From positions 1-64,000 of the forward strand of contig JAGAKR010000014.1 of the NCBI GenBank assembly GCA_017625535.1: a DNA stretch of 64,000 bases. The letters are read 5' to 3'. This document shows, one piece after another, positions 17,230 through 28,263 of this stretch (within the stretch, counting starts at the first letter, position 1; each line of letters opens with the position of its first letter). The notes under the pieces were generated by a model, which saw only the letters and a list, made by a program, of their open reading frames with translations, was not told where the DNA came from and did not search any database. A program made the translations under genes and the position numbers. Source of the DNA: Bacteroidales bacterium. GTDB lineage: Bacteria; Bacteroidota; Bacteroidia; Bacteroidales; UBA932.

Positions 17230-19551
17230 CTATTTTTTTGCCTTCCTTGCAGTTTTGCTTCCCGACGGCTTGGTGCTTGAGATTATCTCCAGGCACGCAG
17301 CCGCATCAAGTGTTTTGGCATCAGTCCCCTTAGGGATCTTATAGTTCTGCCCGCCGTGCTTGATGTATGCACCAAAACGGCCGTTGAGCACCTGGATGTC
17401 CTCTGCAGGGAATTCAGCTATGAATTTCTCAGCCTCCTTCTTCTGATGCTCCTCTATGAGGGCAATTGCTGTATCCTCATCAATTGTGCGCGGGTCGTAA
17501 AGTTTTCCCAGGGATACAAATTTGCTGTCATATCTTATATATGGGCCAAAGCGTCCCACAGCGGCAGTTATCTTCTTGCCATTGTACTCGCCCACTGTGC
17601 GCGGCAGTTCAAACAGTTTTATGGCCTCCTCAAGGGTGATTGTCTCTATCAACTGTCCTTTCTGAAGTGACGCAAACTGTTTCTCAGGGTCATCGTTGGT
17701 CCCTTTCTGCACAAGCGGACCGAATTTGCCCAGCCTTACAATCATTGTCTTGCCGGTTTCAGGGTCTGTTCCAAGTACCCTCTCGGCATTTGTATGAGCG
17801 CTCTCCTGAAGAGTCTGCTCAACCTGCGAGTGGAAAGGTATGTAGAAATCGGAGATAACCTCGTTCCATACAAGTTTCCCTGCGGCAATCTGGTCGAAAT
17901 CCTCCTCAACTTGTGCTGTAAAGCCGTAGTCCAGGATGTTCTCAAAGTTCTTTCCAAGGAAATCGGTAACCAGAATTCCCATATCCTGAGGGAAAAGCTT
18001 CTTCTTCTCAACACCGGTAATCTCGGTCTTGGTCTGGGTTGTTGTCTTGCCCCCCTTCAGTGTCATCTGGGTGTAACTCCTCTGGGTCCCCTCCCTGCTG
18101 TCTATAAGTATGTAGCCCCTCTTTTGTGTAATGGTTGAGATGATTGGGGCATATGTAGACGGGCGTCCTATTCCAAGTTCCTCCAGTTTCTTCACAAGCG
18201 AAGCCTCAGAGTATCTTGGAGGTTTCTGGGTAAAGCGCTCTGTGGCGGTTATCTCTACCTGTTCCATAGCCTCGTTGGCGGCAAGTGCAGGCAATGTCTG
18301 TGTTTCGGTCTCAATCTCCTCATCATCCCTCCCCTCCATATACAGTTTCAGGAAGCCGTCAAACACTACAATCTCTCCCTGTGATATGAATTTTTCGGCA
18401 AAATTGCCGCTCCCTATCTTTATCTCTGTCTTCTCCAGTACGGCATCCGCCATCTGTGATGCCACAGCCCTCTTCCAGATGAGGTCGTAGAGTTTCTTCT
18501 CCTGCGGTGTCCCCTCAATTGTCTGGTTTGCGGCAAATGTAGGCCTTATGGCTTCGTGTGCCTCCTGTGCCCCCTTGCTCTTGGTCTTGTACTGCCTTAC
18601 CTTTGAGTATTCTGCCCCAAAATTGGCAGTAACTACCTGCTTTATGCTGTTTATTGCAAGTTGTGAGAGATTGGTGGAGTCTGTTCTCATATATGTGATG
18701 AGTCCGTCCTCATAGAGTTTCTGTGCAATCCTCATTGTCTGTGAAACGGAGAAACCCAGTTTGCGGGCGGCCTCCTGCTGGAGTGCGGAGGTTGTGAAAG
18801 GAGGGGCCGGAGTCCTTGAGATCTCCTTCTTCTCTATATTGTCTATTGCAAATGCCGCATCCTTGCATTTCTCCAGAAAAGCGCTTGCCTGTGCGGCATC
18901 ATTGAATCTGGTATCCAGTGTTGCATTTACCTTTACCCCCTTCTTTGCAGTTGCAGGGTGGAAAACACCGGCAACCCTGTAATATGGGGTGGAGTTGAAG
19001 GCCATAATCTCCCTCTCCCTCTCCACTATGAGCCTTACTGCCACAGACTGTACCCTTCCTGCAGAGAGTTTTGGGGCAACCTTTTTCCATAGTATGGGCG
19101 AGAGTTCAAAACCTACAAGCCTGTCAAGCACCCTGCGTGCCTGCTGGGCCATTACAAGGTTGTTGTCTATGGAACGTGGATTCTGTACGGCATTAAGGAT
19201 TGCATCCTTGGTAATCTCCTGGAAAACAATCCTCCTGGTGTTCTCCTCCTTAAGCCCAAGGGTTTGGAACAGATGCCAGGCTATAGCCTCCCCCTCACGG
19301 TCGGGGTCGGATGCAAGCCACACAGTCTCCGCCTTTTTTGCCAGACTTTTAAGTTCAGATACAACGGTCTTCTTGTCGCTTGATACCTCGTAGTTGGGCT
19401 CAAAGCCGTTGTTTATATTTATGCCAAGATTTTTCTTCTCAAGATCTCTTATATGTCCGAAACTGGATTTTACAACAAACCCTTTCCCAAGGAACTTTTC
19501 TATTTTCTTTGCCTTTGCAGGCGACTCCACAATAACTAGATTCTCTCCCAT
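17230..19551 (-). CDS. topA: DNA topoisomerase I (type IA)
   Basis: A 773-residue enzyme relaxing negative supercoils. The N-terminal Toprim domain begins NLVIVESPAKAKKIEKFLG and carries the acidic triad in SDPDREGEAIAW. The active-site tyrosine is in GLITYMRTDSTNLS (about residue 285). The C-terminal part carries repeated GRFGPYI-type modules (KFGPLVQKG, GRFGPYIRYD, GRFGAYIKHG) instead of tetracysteine zinc fingers, as in many Bacteroidota, then a basic tail. It is followed after 4 bp by the ureohydrolase-like gene. Confidence 0.97.
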   Translation of the reverse strand: MGENLVIVESPAKAKKIEKFLGKGFVVKSSFGHIRDLEKKNLGININNGFEPNYEVSSDKKTVVSELKSLAKKAETVWLASDPDREGEAIAWHLFQTLGLKEENTRRIVFQEITKDAILNAVQNPRSIDNNLVMAQQARRVLDRLVGFELSPILWKKVAPKLSAGRVQSVAVRLIVEREREIMAFNSTPYYRVAGVFHPATAKKGVKVNATLDTRFNDAAQASAFLEKCKDAAFAIDNIEKKEISRTPAPPFTTSALQQEAARKLGFSVSQTMRIAQKLYEDGLITYMRTDSTNLSQLAINSIKQVVTANFGAEYSKVRQYKTKSKGAQEAHEAIRPTFAANQTIEGTPQEKKLYDLIWKRAVASQMADAVLEKTEIKIGSGNFAEKFISQGEIVVFDGFLKLYMEGRDDEEIETETQTLPALAANEAMEQVEITATERFTQKPPRYSEASLVKKLEELGIGRPSTYAPIISTITQKRGYILIDSREGTQRSYTQMTLKGGKTTTQTKTEITGVEKKKLFPQDMGILVTDFLGKNFENILDYGFTAQVEEDFDQIAAGKLVWNEVISDFYIPFHSQVEQTLQESAHTNAERVLGTDPETGKTMIVRLGKFGPLVQKGTNDDPEKQFASLQKGQLIETITLEEAIKLFELPRTVGEYNGKKITAAVGRFGPYIRYDSKFVSLGKLYDPRTIDEDTAIALIEEHQKKEAEKFIAEFPAEDIQVLNGRFGAYIKHGGQNYKIPKGTDAKTLDAAACLEIISSTKPSGSKTARKAKK

Positions 19552-19618
19552 TACATACTAATTTCCATCAATTTGCAAAGTAAGCCATAAAGTAGGTTAA
19601 AATGCAAATTTTTATTAG

Positions 19619-19626
19619 TATTTTTG
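19619..19626 (+). promoter_or_regulatory. Promoter -7 element of the PBP1A gene
   Basis: TATTTTTG matches TAnnTTTG. It places transcription start near 19633, which supports the ATG at 19660 over any upstream codon. Confidence 0.6.
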
Positions 19627-19659
19627 CCAAGTTGTTGGGCTTTTGAACAATTTATCGGG

Positions 19660-22029
19660 ATGAAAATCATGGAAATAAAAAATAGGAAAAGGTTTGTGAA
19701 ATGGCTGTGGGCCATAGTGTTTGCGCCGGTGATTATGGTGCTGCTGGCGTTGCTGCTTGTGGGGATTTTTGCAGATATCCCTTCGTTTGAGGAACTGGAG
19801 GATCCAAAGAGCAATCTGGCTACCCAGATTATTGCGGAAGACGGTACGGTGCTCAATACTTTCCATATAGAAAACCGTTCTTATGTTACTTTTGATGACC
19901 TCTCGCAGCCCCTCAAGGATGCCATTGTGGCAACTGAGGATGTGAGGTTCTACAACCACAGCGGAATAGACCTCAAGAGCCTTGCCAGGGTGGTGGTGAA
20001 ATCTTTCCTTATGGGCAACAGAACCTCCGGCGGCGGTGGAAGTACCCTTTCGCAGCAGCTGGCAAAATCGCTCTTCCCGCGCGATACTGTAAAATCAAAG
20101 TTCCCCGGTGCAAAATACTTTGTGCTGGGTACAAACAAGTTCAAGGAGTGGATTACCGCTGTGAAACTTGAGCGCAACTATACCAAGGAGGAGATACTCA
20201 GCATGTATATGAATGCGGTGTTTTTTGGAAGCAACGCATATGGCATAAAGGCGGCGGCCCAGACATTCTTTGGGAAGCAGCCAATAGACCTGAACATAGA
20301 GGAGAGTGCACTCCTTGTGGGCATGGTGAATATGCCTACCAGATACAATCCGGTGCGCAACCCCGAGAAATCCCTTGTACGCCGCAACCACGTGATTGGG
20401 CAGATGTACAAATACGGGTACATTACCAAGGAGCAGAGGGATTCCATAAGGGAACTCCCTATAACCCTTTCTTACTCCCGACAAGACCACAACTCGGGTC
20501 TTGCACCCCATTTCCGCGATATGATAAAGAGGGTGATGAGTGCAAAGGAGCCGCAGAGGAAGAGTTATGCCAATATAGAGGACTACAGGGCCGATTCAAC
20601 TTCGTGGATGGATGATCCTTTGTACGGATGGCTGAACAAGAACCTGAAGCCCGACGGTACAAAATACAACCTTGACAAGGACGGCCTTAAGATATATACC
20701 CCTGTAAATGCAAAGATGCAGCAGTATGCGGAGGAGGCTGTGGCAGAGCATCTGGGCAAGGACTTGCAGAGACAGTTCAACAGGGAACTGCGCTGGAAGA
20801 ACAATAAACCTTTTGACAACGAAGTGCCAAAGGCGGTTATAGACCAGATAATGAGGCAGGCACGCCGCTGGAGCGACCGTTACCGCGAGATGAAGCGCAA
20901 CAATGCCACCGATGAGGAGATAACAAAGAGTTTTGACACCCCTGTAAGGATGAGGGTGTTTGCCTGGAATGACAAGGGATATGTGGATACCACAATGACC
21001 CCGAACGATTCCATTAGGTATTACAAATCTTTCCTCCGTGCCGGGTTTATGGCAATGGAGCCGGGAACCGGATATGTTAAGGCATATGTGGGGAGCGGCA
21101 ACTACAGATATTTCAAATATGACCAGGTGAAGCAGGGCAAGAGGCAGGTAGGTTCAACCTTCAAGCCGTTCCTCTATACACTTGCAATGCAGGGAGGCTA
21201 TACCCCTTGCGATAAAGTTGTGAATGTTCCCCAGTCTTTTGTAATTGGAGAGGACATCTGGACCCCAAAAAGTACAGACAAGGAGGAGTGGATAGGCAAG
21301 ACAGTTACCCTCAAGTGGGGACTTACAAAGAGCAGCAACAATATATCGGCTTTCCTTATGAAGCAGTTCGGACCAAGGGCGCTTGTGGATATGGCCCATA
21401 CAATGGGTGTGAAATGCTGGCTGGATCCTGTGGAATCCTTGTGCGTGGGTTCCGCTGATGTTCCGGTATACCAGATGGTTTCTGCGTTCAACACTTTCCC
21501 TGGAAGGGGCGTGTATGCAGAGCCTGTATATGTTACCCGCATAGAGGACAAGATGGGCAATGTGCTGGCAACTTTTGCTCCGCGCAGGAAGGAGGCCATA
21601 AGCGAGAAAACCGCATATCTTATGGTTAACCTTATGAAGGGTGTGGTTAATGAGGGTACGGCAGCCCGTATAAGGAGCAAATATGTGGCGGAAGGTGAGG
21701 TTGCCGGAAAGACCGGTACCACAAACGACCAGTCTGACGGATGGTTCATAGGTTATACCCCCAAGATTACTGCAGGTGTATGGGTTGGTGCCGAGGACAG
21801 GCAGGTGCACTTTGCAAGCCTTGCATTGGGAGGCGGTTCAAATATGGCGCTCCCTATCTGGGGTATCTTTATGAAGAAGGTGATTGAAGACGGCACATTG
21901 GGAATTACCAAATATGACACATTTGTGGCACCGCAAGGTTTCGACCTCAACCTCAACTGCGACGGAAGTGATGAAGACATTGCCGCACAGGAACAGAAGG
22001 AGGCTCAGGAGAATTATTTCGGTTTCTAA
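19660..22029 (+). CDS. Penicillin-binding protein 1A (bifunctional)
   Basis: A class A PBP of about 789 residues with glycosyltransferase and transpeptidase activities. A membrane anchor lies at about residues 18-38. GT51 motifs follow: ATEDVRFYNHSGID, GGSTLSQQLAKSLF and KEWITAVKLERNYTKEEIL. The transpeptidase motifs are GSTFKPFLY, SSN in TKSSNNIS, and GKTGTTND. The start at 19660 is chosen because a -7 element lies at 19619-19626; an ATG at 19669 is an alternative. Together with ddl downstream this is a cell-wall block divergent from topA. Confidence 0.95.
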   Translation: MKIMEIKNRKRFVKWLWAIVFAPVIMVLLALLLVGIFADIPSFEELEDPKSNLATQIIAEDGTVLNTFHIENRSYVTFDDLSQPLKDAIVATEDVRFYNHSGIDLKSLARVVVKSFLMGNRTSGGGGSTLSQQLAKSLFPRDTVKSKFPGAKYFVLGTNKFKEWITAVKLERNYTKEEILSMYMNAVFFGSNAYGIKAAAQTFFGKQPIDLNIEESALLVGMVNMPTRYNPVRNPEKSLVRRNHVIGQMYKYGYITKEQRDSIRELPITLSYSRQDHNSGLAPHFRDMIKRVMSAKEPQRKSYANIEDYRADSTSWMDDPLYGWLNKNLKPDGTKYNLDKDGLKIYTPVNAKMQQYAEEAVAEHLGKDLQRQFNRELRWKNNKPFDNEVPKAVIDQIMRQARRWSDRYREMKRNNATDEEITKSFDTPVRMRVFAWNDKGYVDTTMTPNDSIRYYKSFLRAGFMAMEPGTGYVKAYVGSGNYRYFKYDQVKQGKRQVGSTFKPFLYTLAMQGGYTPCDKVVNVPQSFVIGEDIWTPKSTDKEEWIGKTVTLKWGLTKSSNNISAFLMKQFGPRALVDMAHTMGVKCWLDPVESLCVGSADVPVYQMVSAFNTFPGRGVYAEPVYVTRIEDKMGNVLATFAPRRKEAISEKTAYLMVNLMKGVVNEGTAARIRSKYVAEGEVAGKTGTTNDQSDGWFIGYTPKITAGVWVGAEDRQVHFASLALGGGSNMALPIWGIFMKKVIEDGTLGITKYDTFVAPQGFDLNLNCDGSDEDIAAQEQKEAQENYFGF

Positions 22030-22050
22030 GGGTGTAATTTAACTTGGATT

Positions 22051-23073
22051 ATGAAGAAGAACATTGCATTGATATACGGGGGGGACTCGGAGGAGGCCGG
22101 CGTTTCCATAAAGAGCGGAAGGAATGTGGCGGACTGCATCTGCAGGGAGAATTATAATGTGTATGAGATATTGTTGCGCGGTGCATCGTGGAGGGTACTT
22201 AACCCTTGTGGATGTGCGGTGGATATGGAAGTTGCAGAGAAATGTCTCAACACTCCACAGAGTGTTGGTGTTGAGGTTGACAAAACCGATTTCTCTTTTG
22301 TGGCAGACGGCAACAAGGTGAAGTTTGATATGGCTTTTATAATGATCCACGGCACTCCGGGTGAGAACGGATTGCTGCAGGGGTATCTTGAGATGATGGG
22401 GGTTCCGTACAACACCTGCAGTGCATATGTCTCTGCAATAACATTCGACAAGCACTCGTGCAAGCGCTTTATAGAGCATGCGGGGGTAAAGATGGCCAAG
22501 GATGTGTTCCTCCGCAGGGGAAGTGCCTGGAATGCTGAGGAGATTATAGGGGAGTTGGGATTGCCGGTTTTTGTGAAGCCTACAAACGGCGGAAGCAGTT
22601 TTGGCATTACTAAAGTGAAGAGGGTGGAGGAGTTGGCCCCTGCAATAGAGTTGGTGTTCAAGGAGTATGATTCAGTAATTATAGAGGAGAGCATTGTGGG
22701 AAGGGAGTTTACCAATGGCATATATCCAAAGGACGGAGAATTGGTGCGCCTCCCTGTTACAGAGATTGTAACCAGCAGGGAATTCTTTGATTATGAGGCA
22801 AAATATCTTGGTGAGAGCCAGGAGATCTGCCCGGCACAGATTCCCGATGAACTTACAGCCAGGATTCAGGATACAACAGAGCAGATTTACAGGTATATGG
22901 GTTGCAGCGGTCTGGTTAGGATGGATTATATAGTGCGCAACGATGAAATCTATTTCCTTGAGACCAATACTGTGCCCGGTATGACGGCAATGAGCCTTGT
23001 TCCGGCTCAGGTGAGGGCGGCAGGCATCCCAATGGGTGAATTCTTCAATACACTTATAGATAATATAAAGTGA
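22051..23073 (+). CDS. ddl: D-alanine--D-alanine ligase
   Basis: A 340-residue ATP-grasp enzyme making the D-Ala-D-Ala dipeptide of the peptidoglycan stem. The N terminus IALIYGGDSEEAGVSIKSG, the FVKPTNGGSSFGITKV loop, EFTNGIY and the C-terminal MDYIVRNDEIYFLETNTVPGM with Mg ligands are all present. It is 21 bp after the PBP1A gene and its TGA overlaps the GTG of prmC, indicating translational coupling. Confidence 0.95.
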   Translation: MKKNIALIYGGDSEEAGVSIKSGRNVADCICRENYNVYEILLRGASWRVLNPCGCAVDMEVAEKCLNTPQSVGVEVDKTDFSFVADGNKVKFDMAFIMIHGTPGENGLLQGYLEMMGVPYNTCSAYVSAITFDKHSCKRFIEHAGVKMAKDVFLRRGSAWNAEEIIGELGLPVFVKPTNGGSSFGITKVKRVEELAPAIELVFKEYDSVIIEESIVGREFTNGIYPKDGELVRLPVTEIVTSREFFDYEAKYLGESQEICPAQIPDELTARIQDTTEQIYRYMGCSGLVRMDYIVRNDEIYFLETNTVPGMTAMSLVPAQVRAAGIPMGEFFNTLIDNIK

Positions 23074-24011
23074 CACTCAAAGGGTTTATAGATGTTGTCC
23101 TGGAGCGCCTTTCTGTACATTATCCTGTGCAGGAGTGCAAGGCAATTGCAATAAGGCTGCTCAAGGAGTCTGCAGAGGGATACAAAGGGTATGAACATCT
23201 TGTGGAGCCGGGGAGGGATCTGCAGGATTTTGCAGTTGCAAAGACATTTGCAGAGGGAGGAGAGTCGGCTGAGAGATTTCTTATGGCGGCTGTGGAGCGT
23301 CTTTCCACAGGTGAGCCGCTGCAATATGTTTTGGGTTATGAATGGTTTTGCGGCCACCGGTTCAGGGTGGCTGAAGGGGTTCTTGTGCCCCGTCCGGAAA
23401 CGGAGGAACTGGTGCGTGAGGTTGTGGAGCACGCAGGCAGTTGCCTGAGGGGAGCCGGAGAGGCTCCGTTGCGGATATTGGACATATGTACCGGGAGCGG
23501 CTGCATTGCCTGGAGTGTGGCGGCTGCATTGCCCGGGGCGGAGGTGTTTGGGTGTGATATCTCTCCGCAGGCACTGGAGATTGCCGGGGGGCAGGAAGTA
23601 TATGCGGCAGATGGCGGGATCAGGGCTGTTGTAAAGTTTTTTGAATGTGATATTCTGGCCGGGGATGCACAGGAGAGGATTGCCCTGGAGTGTGGGGATG
23701 CTCCTTTTGATATTGTGGTAAGCAATCCCCCTTATGTGTGTGAATCTGAGAAGGCCCTTATGAGGAGGAATGTGCTGGAGTTTGAGCCTTCAATTGCCCT
23801 TTTTGTCCCGGATGAGGACCCGCTCAGGTTCTACAGGCGGATTGCAGGGCTGTCGGGAAGAGTATTGGGGCCCGGCGGGGCATTGCTTTTTGAGATTAAT
23901 GAGAGGTTCGGGAGGGAGACTGCCGGTGCTATGGAAGAGGCCGGGTTCAGGGATTGTAGGGTTTTGGAAGATATTTTTGGCAAAGACAGGGTGGTTGTGG
24001 GGATTTTTTGA
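23070..24011 (+). CDS. prmC: Peptide chain release factor N5-glutamine methyltransferase
   Basis: A 313-residue SAM-dependent methyltransferase modifying the GGQ glutamine of release factors. SAM motif I ILDICTGSGCIAWSVA (about 134-149) and the catalytic NPPY (VVSNPPYV, about 219-222) are clear. An N-terminal helical domain precedes them. The start is GTG in a GTGA overlap with the ddl stop. Confidence 0.95.
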   Translation: MTLKGFIDVVLERLSVHYPVQECKAIAIRLLKESAEGYKGYEHLVEPGRDLQDFAVAKTFAEGGESAERFLMAAVERLSTGEPLQYVLGYEWFCGHRFRVAEGVLVPRPETEELVREVVEHAGSCLRGAGEAPLRILDICTGSGCIAWSVAAALPGAEVFGCDISPQALEIAGGQEVYAADGGIRAVVKFFECDILAGDAQERIALECGDAPFDIVVSNPPYVCESEKALMRRNVLEFEPSIALFVPDEDPLRFYRRIAGLSGRVLGPGGALLFEINERFGRETAGAMEEAGFRDCRVLEDIFGKDRVVVGIF

Positions 24012-24053
24012 GTATATTTACACGCTTGCAGACCAATTTGAAAATATTGATAA

Positions 24054-25574
<1,521 letters not shown>

Positions 25575-25579
25575 TCTTT

Positions 25580-25828
25580 ATGGAACTTACAGTTATATCG
25601 CCCAAAGGGGTTGTGTGCAAGGAGGAGTCCTGGTTTGTGCAGCTTCCGGGTGCGGCCGGCAGATTTACCGTGCTGCATAACCACGCACCGCTGGTATCTG
25701 TTCTGGTTGAAGGGGAAATCCGCTACCAGGTGGATGTGGATTGGCATTCCATTCCCATAAAGGGGGGCTTTGTACGTGTGGGACACAACAAGATAGAGGT
25801 TACTGCCGAACTGGCTGAAAACAATTGA
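25580..25828 (+). CDS. atpC: ATP synthase F1 subunit epsilon
   Basis: An 82-residue protein containing only the N-terminal beta-sandwich (SPKGVVCKEESWFVQLPGAAGRFTVLHNHAPLV). It lacks the C-terminal helical hairpin that regulates ATP hydrolysis in the roughly 135-residue forms. This short form is usual in Bacteroidota. It is 5 bp after atpD and 13 bp before atpB. Confidence 0.93.
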   Translation: MELTVISPKGVVCKEESWFVQLPGAAGRFTVLHNHAPLVSVLVEGEIRYQVDVDWHSIPIKGGFVRVGHNKIEVTAELAENN

Positions 25829-25841
25829 TGAGGCATTTGCA

Positions 25842-26930
25842 ATGGAATTTTTCAGGAGCATAAATAAAAGGATTCTTGCATTGGCGGCAATGGTGCTGCT
25901 GGTGTTCTTCTGTGTTGTGCCGGCCGGTGCTTCATCGGGAGGAGAAGGGGAGGATGTTGTTGTAAAGGACATTGTTCTGGAGCATATAAATGACAGTTAT
26001 GAGTGGCATATAGGGAAGTTCTGGGGGAAGCACGTTGCAATACCTCTTCCGGTAATTCTGTATACCAAGGAGAAGGGGCTGGTATGCTTCTCATCTTCAC
26101 ACCTTCACGGAGGCCACCAGTACAACGGGTTTGCAATTGCACAGGAGGGGGATTATGCGGGAAAGGTTGTGGAAATTCTTCCTTGCGGTTCCCAGATAAG
26201 GCCTTTGGATTTTTCAATAACCAAGACAGTGGCGGGCCTTTTGGTGAACAGCGCCATAGTGGTTCTGATGATCCTTGGTGCGGCAAGATATTACAGAAGG
26301 AACGGCAAGGTTGATTCACAGGCCCCGAAAGGTTGGGCCGGACTGGTGGAGATGCTGGTGGAGTCTTTGGTGGATGGCGTTATAAAACCTTGTGTGGGGC
26401 CACGCTACAGGAAATTTGCCCCATATCTGCTTACGGCATTCACATTCATTTTTGTGAACAACATAATGGGAATCATCCCAATTTTCCCTGCAGGTACCAA
26501 CATTACAGGAAATATAGCGGCCACACTGGTGCTGGCTGTGGCAACATTCCTTGTAACCAACCTTTATGGTACAAAACATTACTGGAAAGAGGTGCTGTGG
26601 CCCGATGTTCCCCTCTGGCTCAAGGCTCCGCTCCCAATTATGCCTGCAATTGAGATTATAGGGCTCTTTACAAAGCCTTTTGCCCTTATGATTAGGCTTT
26701 TTGCAAATATAATGGCCGGTCACTCGGTAATACTTATACTTACCTGTATAGTGTTTGTGACCGTAAAGATGGGTGCTGCGGTAAATGCATCAATGTCTGC
26801 AGTCTCCATTTTCCTTGGAATTTTCATGAACTGTCTGGAACTGCTTGTTGCATTCCTGCAGGCATATGTATTTACAATGCTCTCTTCCGTGTTCATTGGT
26901 ATGGCCCAGGAGGGTGGGGAGCATCATTAA
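25842..26930 (+). CDS. atpB: ATP synthase Fo subunit a
   Basis: A 362-residue proton-channel subunit with several membrane helices. The conserved Arg helix is seen in PFALMIRLFANIMAGHSVIL. The N terminus has a signal-peptide-like hydrophobic segment ending VVPAGASS, then about 100 extra residues, a feature of Bacteroidota a subunits. The atpI-like gene often found before atpB in this phylum is absent: only 13 bp separate it from atpC. Confidence 0.95.
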   Translation: MEFFRSINKRILALAAMVLLVFFCVVPAGASSGGEGEDVVVKDIVLEHINDSYEWHIGKFWGKHVAIPLPVILYTKEKGLVCFSSSHLHGGHQYNGFAIAQEGDYAGKVVEILPCGSQIRPLDFSITKTVAGLLVNSAIVVLMILGAARYYRRNGKVDSQAPKGWAGLVEMLVESLVDGVIKPCVGPRYRKFAPYLLTAFTFIFVNNIMGIIPIFPAGTNITGNIAATLVLAVATFLVTNLYGTKHYWKEVLWPDVPLWLKAPLPIMPAIEIIGLFTKPFALMIRLFANIMAGHSVILILTCIVFVTVKMGAAVNASMSAVSIFLGIFMNCLELLVAFLQAYVFTMLSSVFIGMAQEGGEHH

Positions 26931-26969
26931 AAAAGAAACAAATTAATAACTTAACACTAAATAACATTT

Positions 26970-27185
26970 ATGGAAACTTTGGGTATTTTGGGCGCAACTT
27001 TCGGCGCTGCATTGGCAGTGATTGGTGCTGCATTCGGTATCGGTAAAATTGGTAAGGCTGCCATGGAGGCAATTGGAAGACAGCCTGAGGCTGCTGACAA
27101 GGTGCGTACAACCATGATTATTGTGGCGGCCCTTATTGAGGGTGTTGCCTTGTTTGCTGTGGCAGTTTGTTTTATGGCCCTTTAA
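26970..27185 (+). CDS. atpE: ATP synthase Fo subunit c
   Basis: A 71-residue hairpin of two membrane helices joined by the polar loop GRQPEAADK. The ion-binding carboxylate is the Glu in ALIEGVALF of helix 2. I do not see the Gln of helix 1 and Glu-Ser pair that mark sodium-type rings, so protons are the likely ion. It is preceded by an A/T-rich 39-bp gap, consistent with the high stoichiometry of c. Confidence 0.95.
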   Translation: METLGILGATFGAALAVIGAAFGIGKIGKAAMEAIGRQPEAADKVRTTMIIVAALIEGVALFAVAVCFMAL

Positions 27186-27197
27186 AAATTTTCTGCA

Positions 27198-27698
27198 ATG
27201 GGACTTTTACAACCCGAATCAGGACTGCTGTTCTGGATGTGCCTTGCCTTTGGGGTGGTATTGTTCCTATTGTGCAAATTCGGTTTCCCAATAATACTGC
27301 GCTCCATTGAAGAGAGGAAGGAGTATATAGACTCCTCCCTTGAAGAGGCCGGAAAGGCCAGGCAGGAGACAATGCACCTGAAAGAACAGGGCAGGCAGGT
27401 GATGGAGGAGGCCCAGGCACAAAGATGGAAAATCCTGGAGGATACAAGGGCGGAGCAGGAGAAGGTTGCCGGAGAGATGAGGCAGAAAGCCCAACAGGAG
27501 GCGGCAGCAATTATTGAGAATGCCCGCGCGGAGGCCCAGGCGCAGAAGGAGGCAATCCTCCGCCAGGCCAATGAGCATATTGTTACACTTGCAGTGGCAG
27601 TTGCGCAGAAGATGCTGCGCCAGCAGTTGCAGGATACCAAGGCTCAGGCTGAACTGGCGGGAAGGATTCTCAAGGAAATGGATGACAAGCAAAATTAA
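27198..27698 (+). CDS. atpF: ATP synthase Fo subunit b
   Basis: A 166-residue peripheral-stalk subunit with one N-terminal membrane helix (LLFWMCLAFGVVLFLLCKFG, about 13-32). A long charged alpha-helix rich in Ala, Glu, Gln and Lys follows to the C terminus. It sits 12 bp after atpE and 5 bp before atpH. Confidence 0.95.
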   Translation: MGLLQPESGLLFWMCLAFGVVLFLLCKFGFPIILRSIEERKEYIDSSLEEAGKARQETMHLKEQGRQVMEEAQAQRWKILEDTRAEQEKVAGEMRQKAQQEAAAIIENARAEAQAQKEAILRQANEHIVTLAVAVAQKMLRQQLQDTKAQAELAGRILKEMDDKQN

Positions 27699-27703
27699 GA
27701 GGC

Positions 27704-28249
27704 ATGTATACAGGAACAATTGCCGGAAGGTATGCACAGGCGCTGTTGCGTTTTGCCTCCTCAAACGGGGAGGAGGATGTTGTATACTCTCAGGTAAAGG
27801 AACTGGTGGAGCATTTTAAGGCAAATCCTTCAATAAAGAAGGAGTTGGATTCTCCCATTCTTCCTGCCAAGGTGAAACTGGCGGTACTCTACAATGGGGT
27901 GAAGGGGGATATATGCCGTTCTTTGGGTGAATTCCTCTCCCTTACAGCAAGGCACGGGAGGGAGAAGTTCATCATCTTTATGCTCCATTCCTTTATTGGG
28001 ATGTATGAACGCAAGCACGGTATAGCTTCTGTGGTACTTACAACTGCAGTGCCGGCAGATGATGCCACAATGCAGGGGATTGCCTCTATGGTTAAGGAAA
28101 AGACCGGAAGCAGCAGCGTGAGGATGGAATCCAATGTGGATGAAAATCTGATTGGAGGTTTTGTACTCAGGATTGCGGATATGCAGATGGATGCAAGTGT
28201 TGCCACACAACTTAAGGGGTTGCAGGAAACCCTTCTGGAGAAATTATAA
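27704..28249 (+). CDS. atpH: ATP synthase F1 subunit delta
   Basis: A 181-residue stator protein connecting F1 to subunit b. The helical N-terminal domain ([20 protein letters not shown]) and the C-terminal [27 protein letters not shown] motif are typical. In the Fo-b to F1-alpha segment of the operon. Confidence 0.95.
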   Translation: MYTGTIAGRYAQALLRFASSNGEEDVVYSQVKELVEHFKANPSIKKELDSPILPAKVKLAVLYNGVKGDICRSLGEFLSLTARHGREKFIIFMLHSFIGMYERKHGIASVVLTTAVPADDATMQGIASMVKEKTGSSSVRMESNVDENLIGGFVLRIADMQMDASVATQLKGLQETLLEKL

Positions 28250-28263
28250 AAAGGAGACAGTTT

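Noticed and set aside
26970..27185. Sodium-dependent ATP synthase
   Set aside because: The c subunit lacks the helix-1 Gln and the Glu-Ser pair of sodium-type rings; a proton ring is the simpler reading.
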